DNA of 64,000 bases, taken from positions 434,001 through 498,000 of the forward strand of contig NZ_JAJITD010000002.1 of NCBI RefSeq assembly GCF_020880815.1, given 5' to 3'. How positions within the stretch are numbered: the first letter of the stretch is position 1; each line of letters begins with the position of its first letter. Shown piece after piece: positions 58,359-64,000 of the stretch. This stretch comes from Paraburkholderia sejongensis (GTDB lineage: Bacteria; Pseudomonadota; Gammaproteobacteria; Burkholderiales; Burkholderiaceae). Below the pieces are notes generated by a model. The model saw only the letters and a list, made by a program, of their open reading frames with translations, ran no database searches and had not been told where the DNA came from. Both the position numbers and the translations under genes were made by a program.

Positions 58359-58422
58359 CTGATTCGATGATTCGATGATTCGCTGCGGCGCGCTCAGCGC
58401 GTGAGCGCGACCGCCGTGGTCG

Positions 58423-59235
58423 TTAGAACGACGGCACCATCGAACCCTTGAACTGCGTCTTGATGAACTGGCGCACGTCTTCCGACTGGTACGCGGCGAC
58501 CAGCTTCTTGACCCACGGCTGATCCTTGTCCTTCGCGCGCACCGCGATCAGGTTCGCGTACGGGCTGTGGATGTCTTCGAGCGCGATCGCGTCTTTGGTC
58601 GGCTGCAGGTTGGCGGCCAGCGCGAAGTTCGTGTTGATCACGGCGGCGTCGACATCGGCGAGCGAGCGCGGCAGCTGCGCGGCGTCGAGTTCGACGAACT
58701 TGATCTTCTTCGGGTTCTCGGCGATGTCGAGCGGCGTCGCATTGTTGCCGCCGGTGCCCGCGCCAGCCTTCAGCTTGATCACGCCTTGCGACTGCAGCAA
58801 CAGCAGCGCGCGGTTTTCGTTCGACGGATCGTTCGGCACCGCGACCTTGCCGCCCTGCGGCAGATCCTTCAGCGACTTCAGCTTCTTCGAGTACGCGCCG
58901 AGCGGCGAGATGTACGTGAGGCCCGCGTTCGCGAGCTTGTAGCCGCGCTGCTTGATCTGGCTGTCGAGATACGGCTGATGCTGGAAGCTGTTCGCGTCGA
59001 GGTCGCCTGCGTCGAGCGCGGCGTTCGGCTGGATGTAGTCGTTGAATTCGACGACCTTCACGTTCAGGCCGTCGCGCTTCGCGACCTTGGTGACGACTTC
59101 CCAGATCTGCGCGTCCGGGCCGCCGATCGTGCCGACCTTGATGACCTTGTCGTCGGCGTGCGCGCCGAAGCTGGTCAGGATTGCCGCGCCGGTGACGACC
59201 GCGATAAGGGCTTTGAGGAGATTTCTGCGCTGCAT
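58423..59235 (-). CDS. metQ: MetQ/NlpA-family substrate-binding protein
   Basis: Periplasmic binding protein of 270 residues for methionine or a related compound. A signal peptide of about 27 residues ends at AHA without a lipobox cysteine, so it looks like a soluble or N-terminally anchored rather than lipid-anchored protein. The family core is KVGTIGGPDAQIWEVVTKVAKRDGLNVKVVEFNDYIQPNAALDAGDLDANSFQHQPYLD. metN and metI are not adjacent, so the transporter partner is elsewhere. The upstream region (59236-59487) has small inverted repeats (59254-59272 and 59383-59405) but no recognisable riboswitch. Confidence 0.9.
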   Translation of the reverse strand: MQRRNLLKALIAVVTGAAILTSFGAHADDKVIKVGTIGGPDAQIWEVVTKVAKRDGLNVKVVEFNDYIQPNAALDAGDLDANSFQHQPYLDSQIKQRGYKLANAGLTYISPLGAYSKKLKSLKDLPQGGKVAVPNDPSNENRALLLLQSQGVIKLKAGAGTGGNNATPLDIAENPKKIKFVELDAAQLPRSLADVDAAVINTNFALAANLQPTKDAIALEDIHSPYANLIAVRAKDKDQPWVKKLVAAYQSEDVRQFIKTQFKGSMVPSF

Positions 59236-59487
59236 GTGTTTCTCGCTGTTGCTGATCGACTCGATGTCGATCGGACTCCGGACAGTGCCGGAACCGGATA
59301 AGAAAACTCGCGGCGCACTCGTTCAGGCAGGCGCGCCGTCGGCCAAACCACGAATTGTTTCATATGGCCGGCAAGTTGGGAAATACCCTGATCGCATATG
59401 GGTATGCGGGGCTAAGTGTTCGTGAATGGTCGCATAATCAAGGCCGCGGCCGCCGACGGCCCCACTCGATCGCCACTGAGAACAACC

Positions 59488-59778
59488 ATGTACGTAATCA
59501 ACCTCGTCTACACCGCCCCGCTCGATCGCATCGACGACGCACTCGACGCGCATCGCGCGTTTCTCGCGAAGCAGTTCGACGCGGGCATTTTCGTAGCGGC
59601 GGGGCCGAAGGTGCCGCGCGACGGCGGCATCATCATTGCGGTGCGCATCGAGCGCGACCGGCTCGACAGGATTCTCGCTAGCGATCCGTTCGCCGAACAG
59701 GGGCTGGCGCGCTATGAAGTGACGGAGTTCAAAACGACGCGGCTCGCAGCGGGGCTGAATGTACCGATCCCGGTTTGA
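59488..59778 (+). CDS. YciI-like protein
   Basis: Small dimeric alpha/beta-barrel family protein of 96 residues. The YciI pattern is visible: MYVINLVYTAPLDRIDDALDAHRAFLAKQFDAGIFVAAGPKVPRDGGIIIA, with the conserved His near residue 22 (DAHRAFL). Its function is unknown; relatives are enzyme-like and some are fused to sigma factors. The start at 59488 excludes 24 upstream codons that lack family similarity. A -10-like CATAAT lies at 59433. It converges on the SCO1 gene. Confidence 0.82.
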   Translation: MYVINLVYTAPLDRIDDALDAHRAFLAKQFDAGIFVAAGPKVPRDGGIIIAVRIERDRLDRILASDPFAEQGLARYEVTEFKTTRLAAGLNVPIPV

Positions 59779-59796
59779 GCGCTAGAAGATAACGAA

Positions 59797-60426
59797 TCAC
59801 CCAAGCAGCAGCTTGATGTCGTGCACCCACGGCGTCGCACCCTGCCCGTCACGGACGAACAGCCGCAGCTTGCCGTCGGTGTCGAACACGTAGCTCGCGG
59901 CCGTGTGATCCATCGTGTAGCTGTCGGGCGTCTTGCCGGGCACCTTCGCATAATAGACGCGGAAGTCCTTCGCGATCTTCGCGAGCTGCGCGTCGTTTTC
60001 CGGACGCAGACCGACAAAGCCCGGATTGAACGCCGGCACGTATTGCGCGAGCAATTGCGGCGTATCGCGCTCGGGATCGACGGTCACGAACAGCACCTGC
60101 ACGCGCTTCGCGTCTTCCGGGCCGAGCTGCTGCAAGGCCTGCGACAGTTCGGCCATCGTCGTCGGGCAGACGTCTGGACAATGCGTATAGCCGAAGAACA
60201 GCACCACCACCTTGCCCTTGTAGTCGGCCAACGTGTGGACCTTGCCGGAGGTATCGGGCAACGCGAAGTCGCTGCCGAACTGGGTGTTGCCGGTGATGTC
60301 GAGATTCGAGAAGGCCGGCGGCTGCTGGCCGCAGCCCGTCACCATCAAGGTGGCGCCCAGCGCGCCGCCGAGCGCGCAAGCCATCACAGCGGCGCGCGCG
60401 ACGCGCGCAAAGCGGTTCTTGAGCAT
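59797..60426 (-). CDS. SCO1/SenC copper chaperone for cytochrome oxidase
   Basis: Delivers copper to the CuA site of aa3-type oxidase. Length 209 residues. A lipoprotein signal with Cys32 in VTGC anchors a thioredoxin-like domain with copper ligands Cys83 and Cys87 (HCPDVCP) and His174 (YTMDHTAASY). It is the last gene of the block SURF1, Sco-like, ctaA, ctaB, SCO1, four bases after ctaB. Confidence 0.94.
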   Translation of the reverse strand: MLKNRFARVARAAVMACALGGALGATLMVTGCGQQPPAFSNLDITGNTQFGSDFALPDTSGKVHTLADYKGKVVVLFFGYTHCPDVCPTTMAELSQALQQLGPEDAKRVQVLFVTVDPERDTPQLLAQYVPAFNPGFVGLRPENDAQLAKIAKDFRVYYAKVPGKTPDSYTMDHTAASYVFDTDGKLRLFVRDGQGATPWVHDIKLLLG

Positions 60427-60430
60427 GGTG

Positions 60431-61336
60431 TTACGCGCCGATCACGACGCGCGCGTAATGGTCGATCAGCAACGCCGCGAACAGCAGCGACAGATAAACG
60501 ATCGAATAACGGAAGGTTGCGCGGGCGAGATCGTCCGAATACTCCCGGTAGATCTTCCACGCATACGCGAGGAACACGGCGCCGAGCAGCACCGCAGACA
60601 CGAGATACACAACGCCGCTCATGTCCGAGATAAACGGCATCAGCGACACCGCGAACAGGATCACCGTATAGAGCAGGATATGCAGACGCGTGTATTTTTC
60701 GCCGTGGGTGTTCGGCAGCATCGGCAGACCGGCGTTTTCGTAGTCCTTGCGGCGATACAGCGCGAGCGCCCAGAAATGCGGCGGCGTCCACACGAAGATG
60801 ATCAGCACCAGAATCCAAGCGTCGCCCGGCACATGACCGGTGACCGCGGCCCAGCCGAGCGCCGGCGGCATCGCGCCCGACGCGCCGCCGATCACGATGT
60901 TCTGCGGCGTGGCCGGCTTCAGCAACAGCGTATAGATGACCGCATAACCGACGAAGGTGGCGAGCGTGAGCCACATGGTCAGCGGATTGGCGAACGTGTA
61001 CAGCGTCCACATGCCGAGGCCGCCGAGCACGGCCGAAAACAGCAGAATCTGCGTGGTGGTGATTTCGCCGCGCGCGGACGGACGCCACGATGTGCGGCGC
61101 ATCTTCGCGTCGATCTGTTGTTCGACGAGGCAATTGATCGCGAACGCGGCGCCGGCCAGCAGCCAGATGCCGACGGTGCCGCCGATCAGGACGGTCCACG
61201 GAACCATGCCGGGCGTCGACAGAAACATGCCGATGACCGCGCAAAAAACCGCGAGTTGCGTAACGCGCGGCTTGGTGAGTGCAAGATATTGGGAGACCCG
61301 GCTACCGGGCGTCTGGGAGAGTGTCGTGCTGTCCAT
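60431..61336 (-). CDS. ctaB: Protohaem IX farnesyltransferase
   Basis: Makes haem O from haem B by attaching a farnesyl group. Length 301 residues with about nine membrane helices. UbiA-type aspartate-rich regions are present: the first in [21 protein letters not shown] and the second in [20 protein letters not shown]. The start at 61336 ([11 protein letters not shown]) is preferred; a GTG at 61345 that overlaps the ctaA stop is an alternative. Its product is the substrate of CtaA encoded directly upstream. Confidence 0.96.
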   Translation of the reverse strand: MDSTTLSQTPGSRVSQYLALTKPRVTQLAVFCAVIGMFLSTPGMVPWTVLIGGTVGIWLLAGAAFAINCLVEQQIDAKMRRTSWRPSARGEITTTQILLFSAVLGGLGMWTLYTFANPLTMWLTLATFVGYAVIYTLLLKPATPQNIVIGGASGAMPPALGWAAVTGHVPGDAWILVLIIFVWTPPHFWALALYRRKDYENAGLPMLPNTHGEKYTRLHILLYTVILFAVSLMPFISDMSGVVYLVSAVLLGAVFLAYAWKIYREYSDDLARATFRYSIVYLSLLFAALLIDHYARVVIGA

Positions 61337-61341
61337 GTGAG

Positions 61342-62451
61342 TCACGCTGGCGCGGCATCGCGCGCGGGGAGCACGGCGCGGCCGGGACGGCTATAAGCGA
61401 TCCGAAAGTTTAACATAACGAGCAATAGCAGCAGGATCGCGGCGCCACCGTTGTGGGCGACCGCGACCGGTAGCGGCCATTGCAGCACGATGTTCGACAA
61501 GCCCGTGACGAACTGGATCAGCACCACCAGCAGCACGCCGTCGGCCGGCCGGCGCAGCGATTCGAAGCGGCGCATTTTCACCGCGAACCACACCAGATAG
61601 GCGATCACGACGAACGCGAAGGTGCGATGGGTCCAGTGAATCGCGACTAGCGCGTCCTGCGTGATCACGTCGCCGCTGGCGGTCATGCCGAGCGCGCGCC
61701 ACAGGTGGAAACCGTGCGCGAAGTCCATCGGCGGAAGCCATTGGCCGTTGCAGGTCGGGAAGTCGGTGCAGGCGAGCACCGCGTAATTGGTGCTGACCCA
61801 GCCGCCGAGCGCGATCTGCACGACCAGCAGCGCCAGCCCCGCGAGCGCCGCCGCGCGCCAGCGCGCGATCTGCGGCTCGTAGGCGGGCAGCGGCGTCAGC
61901 CGCGCTGCGAGCCAGCCGAGCGTGCCGAGCAGCGCGAGACCGAGCAGCAGGTGAATGGTCACGATCACCGGTTGCAGCTTCATCGTCACGGTCCACGCGC
62001 CGAACGCGCCCTGCACGAGGATCAGCAGCAGCAGCGAGGTCGGCCACCACGGCGACACGTGCAGCGGCCGGCGCTTGATGCGCGCGGTCCACGCGATCAC
62101 CGTCTGCGCGATGATCAGCACGCCGATCGCCATCGCGAAGTAGCGGTGGATCATCTCGATCCACGCCTTGGTCATGCTGACGGGACCGCTCGGCATCGCC
62201 TGATAGGCGGCGGAGATCGCCGCGTGCGCGATGAACGGCGACGAGGTGCCGTAGCAGCCCGGCCAGTCCGGGCAGCCGAGACCGGAATCGGTGAGGCGGG
62301 TGAAGCCGCCGAACATCACCAGATCGAGTGTCAGGAAGGTAGTGAGCCAGACCAGCTTGCGGAATTTGTTGTCGTCGGCCTTGACCCATACGTAGGACAG
62401 CGGCAGCAACGCGATACACAGGCCGATCAAGGCCAGTTGCAGTACGAACAT
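61342..62451 (-). CDS. ctaA: Haem A synthase (COX15/CtaA)
   Basis: Oxidises haem O to haem A for aa3-type oxidases. Length 369 residues with eight membrane helices in two four-helix halves. Paired haem ligands appear in [11 protein letters not shown] and [10 protein letters not shown] in the first half and in [12 protein letters not shown] and [10 protein letters not shown] in the second. The two short cysteine pairs (GCPDWPGC and CTDFPTC) correspond to the conserved cysteines of COX15-type enzymes. Follows the Sco-like gene by 22 bases. Confidence 0.95.
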   Translation of the reverse strand: MFVLQLALIGLCIALLPLSYVWVKADDNKFRKLVWLTTFLTLDLVMFGGFTRLTDSGLGCPDWPGCYGTSSPFIAHAAISAAYQAMPSGPVSMTKAWIEMIHRYFAMAIGVLIIAQTVIAWTARIKRRPLHVSPWWPTSLLLLILVQGAFGAWTVTMKLQPVIVTIHLLLGLALLGTLGWLAARLTPLPAYEPQIARWRAAALAGLALLVVQIALGGWVSTNYAVLACTDFPTCNGQWLPPMDFAHGFHLWRALGMTASGDVITQDALVAIHWTHRTFAFVVIAYLVWFAVKMRRFESLRRPADGVLLVVLIQFVTGLSNIVLQWPLPVAVAHNGGAAILLLLLVMLNFRIAYSRPGRAVLPARDAAPA

Positions 62452-62473
62452 CTTGGTTACCCTGTTTGCGGCA

Positions 62474-63148
62474 TCAGCCGATCCGCGACCATTTCAGCAG
62501 CTTGGTCAGATCGCTCTTGATCTTGCTCGGATTTGCGTCCTTCGGGAAACGCATCATCAGATTGCCGTTCGGATCGACCAGGTAGATATGGTCGGTGTCG
62601 CGCGTCCCCGTATCGGCCGGCAGCCACGCGGCGACCTGCGCGGGGTCGGCGATCAGTATGTTGGTGTCGGGGTAGGCGGTTTGTATCACATCGGCGACCT
62701 TGCCCGCATCGGTGCGCAGCCACACCTCCACGACGCGCTCGCGTTCCGGACCCTGGGCTGCGCGGATTTGTCGCATGAAGTAGAGCTTGGTCACGCAGGC
62801 TTTGTCGCACTCGCTGCCGTCGACCGAAATCATCAGCCAGTGCCCGCGCAGCGACGCAAGCTTGAGCGGCTTGCCGTCCTCGCCGGTGACCGTCAGCGCG
62901 TCGGGAATCGGCCGCTGCGGTTGGATCAGCGTGCCGTAGTTGGTGCTGCCGCCCGCCGGCTTCACCACGTAATAGACGAAGTACGAGATCGCGATCGGCG
63001 CCGCGCAGACCACCGCGAGCAGCAACAGCACCCAGCGGCCGCGCTGCCACGAGCCCGGGCCGTTCGGTTGACCGGGGATCGGCTTGGTCGTGGCGGGCTT
63101 GCCGGCGGGTTTGCCAGCTTGCGGCGAACGGGGAGTTTGAGTCGACAC
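62474..63148 (-). CDS. Membrane-anchored Sco-like thioredoxin-fold protein
   Basis: Protein of 224 residues: a Pro/Lys/Gly-rich cytoplasmic tail (1-35), one membrane helix (about 39-62) and a periplasmic domain. That domain has Cys114 and Cys118 in DGSECDKACVTKL and His187 in DTDHIYLVDPNG, which line up in order with the copper ligands of SCO1 (C-x3-C and His). Close relatives are often labelled cytochrome c oxidase subunit I, which the sequence does not support. GAGG seven bases before the GTG at 63148 sets the start. It lies inside the oxidase assembly block between SURF1 and ctaA. Confidence 0.85.
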   Translation of the reverse strand: MSTQTPRSPQAGKPAGKPATTKPIPGQPNGPGSWQRGRWVLLLLAVVCAAPIAISYFVYYVVKPAGGSTNYGTLIQPQRPIPDALTVTGEDGKPLKLASLRGHWLMISVDGSECDKACVTKLYFMRQIRAAQGPERERVVEVWLRTDAGKVADVIQTAYPDTNILIADPAQVAAWLPADTGTRDTDHIYLVDPNGNLMMRFPKDANPSKIKSDLTKLLKWSRIG

Positions 63149-63199
63149 TACAGAACCTCTTTCGATGATTGGACGGCGCGCGGCCGGCCGTAGACTACC

Positions 63200-63916
63200 T
63201 CAAGCGCCCGGCGCGTGCCGCCTTCTGCCCGCGCGGCGCGCCGCATAGAGGCCGAAGCCGAGCGCGGCGGCGGCCATGCCCCACCACTGCAGCATGTAGC
63301 CGTAGTTGCGCTCGACGCCGGTGGTCGGCGCGGGCCAGTCGCGCACGAGGCCGTCGCCGGTCTTGCCGGTTTGCTGGATCACGAACGCCTGCAACGGCAG
63401 CCCGGTTTCGGCCGCATACGCGCGGACGTCGAGATTCTGGCGGATCCGCTGATGCGCGGCGGAACCGCCCTGCCCGAGTTCGAACGCGCGCGACGCATCG
63501 GCGCGCGCGATCCCTTCGATCTCGACCTCGCCCGCGGGCGTCGAGTACGGCGCGATCGTCTCGCGATTGCTCATATTGCGCGGCAGCCAGCCGCGATTGA
63601 CCAGCACGTAGCCGCCGTCGGCCAGTTTAAAAGGCATCACGACGTAAAAACCGGGCTGGTCGTTATACGGACGATTATCGAGGTACACGACTTTGTCCGC
63701 GACGAAACTGCCGCGCGCCTTCACGCGATGAAATTCGACGTCCTTCAGCGCGAGCGGCGCGGCGCCGACCGGCAGCGCGGGCGCGTTCTCGAACTGCGTG
63801 ATGCGCGCTTCGAGCGCTTCCTTCTGATGCGCGCGATCGCGCTGCCAGAAACCGAGCCGCACGGTCACGGCGACCACCAGCATGATCAGCAGCGCGGGAA
63901 TCAGGCGAGACTTCAT
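63200..63916 (-). CDS. SURF1 family oxidase assembly protein
   Basis: Assembly factor for aa3 oxidase, implicated in haem A insertion, 238 residues. Two membrane helices at the ends (about 5-22 and 208-228) flank a periplasmic domain with the family segments FWQRDRAHQKEAL, VYLDNRPYNDQPGFYVVMPF and VLVNRGWLPRN, and the terminal NYGYMLQWWGMA. The ATG at 63916 fits the family length; the frame is also open to the window edge but that part is polar and not SURF1-like. Confidence 0.94.
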   Translation of the reverse strand: MKSRLIPALLIMLVVAVTVRLGFWQRDRAHQKEALEARITQFENAPALPVGAAPLALKDVEFHRVKARGSFVADKVVYLDNRPYNDQPGFYVVMPFKLADGGYVLVNRGWLPRNMSNRETIAPYSTPAGEVEIEGIARADASRAFELGQGGSAAHQRIRQNLDVRAYAAETGLPLQAFVIQQTGKTGDGLVRDWPAPTTGVERNYGYMLQWWGMAAAALGFGLYAARRAGRRRHAPGA

Positions 63917-64000
63917 GAGAGGCGCTCCGGCACCGTGTTCAGGGCCGCCGGGGACCTGCGGCAGAGGCCCGCGCGCGGTGCGATAATAAATGTCTTGCCA
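63917..64000. other. Window edge upstream of SURF1
   Basis: No complete gene fits in these 84 bases. On the minus strand a TATTAT box lies near 63985 and could be part of a promoter for the SURF1 operon. A reading frame that ends in TGA over the SURF1 ATG is open to the edge but has no recognisable similarity. Confidence 0.3.

Noticed and set aside
59236..59487. SAM or other methionine riboswitch upstream of metQ
   Set aside because: No conserved core or multi-stem architecture could be recognised, only short inverted repeats.

Overview
The window is a stretch of bacterial chromosome with high G+C, strong codon bias toward G/C in third positions and tightly packed genes. The gene content and order (kdsD-kdsC-lptC-lptA-lptB-rpoN-hpf-ptsN-hprK-rapZ; mutM next to mutY; lolB-ispE-tRNA-Gln-prs-rplY-pth; ftsY divergent from rsmD-coaD; an SCO1-CtaB-CtaA-SURF1 oxidase assembly block; a nag/PTS locus with a fused EIIA-HPr-EI) are those of a betaproteobacterium of the Burkholderiaceae, most likely Paraburkholderia or Burkholderia chromosome 1. 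The genus call rests on remembered synteny and protein similarity, not on a search. I see no insertion sequence, prophage, integrase, CRISPR array or rRNA. There is one tRNA.

Layout. 1-1191: end of a terminal oxidase (subunit I tail plus a di-haem cytochrome c). 1244-3928: a chemoreceptor with a good sigma-28 promoter, divergent from a DUF4239-type membrane protein. 4049-9088: ssb, an MFS transporter and uvrA. 9124-11697: AI-2E family permease and a PepSY membrane protein. 11760-14800: purU, a Nudix protein, a LysE exporter and apt. 14951-16954: Kef-type antiporter. 17160-26613: the Kdo/LPS transport, sigma-54, nitrogen-PTS, HPr kinase and RapZ cluster. 26674-36053: DNA repair (mutY, mutM), a TPR protein, lolB, ispE, tRNA-Gln, prs, rplY, pth, hisC. 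36146-39101: ferredoxin, coaD, rsmD, ftsY. 39233-41791: maiA, a fumarylacetoacetase-family hydrolase, ybiB. 41884-43344: a leucine-rich leader peptide ahead of a 3'-truncated 2-isopropylmalate synthase. 43587-45827: an NTF2-like protein, PagL-type deacylase, and rpoH with a perfect CIRCE. 46242-49415: cydP-cydA-cydB-cydX. 49505-57025: nagE, fused PTS protein, NagB-II-like isomerase, nagA, nagR. 57396-59778: MarR-GNAT fusion, metQ, YciI-like protein. 59797-63916: SCO1, ctaB, ctaA, a second Sco-like protein and SURF1.

How the parts work together. Most genes are core housekeeping. Three respiratory oxidase systems are represented: the type-B-like oxidase at the left edge, cytochrome bd in the middle and the aa3 assembly genes at the right edge. 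Two PTS branches are present: the regulatory one (PtsN, HPr kinase, RapZ) and the sugar-transporting N-acetylglucosamine branch, whose product enters via NagA and a GlmS-like deaminase.

The most interesting signals are regulatory. They are a possibly leaderless leucine leader peptide with rare CTA codons upstream of a broken leuA paralogue; a perfect CIRCE in front of rpoH; a near-consensus promoter buried inside ispE that probably drives tRNA-Gln and prs; an operator-like palindrome overlapping the -35 of nagR; a 16-bp perfect hairpin beside it; and a second Sco-type copper-site protein often labelled as an oxidase subunit.
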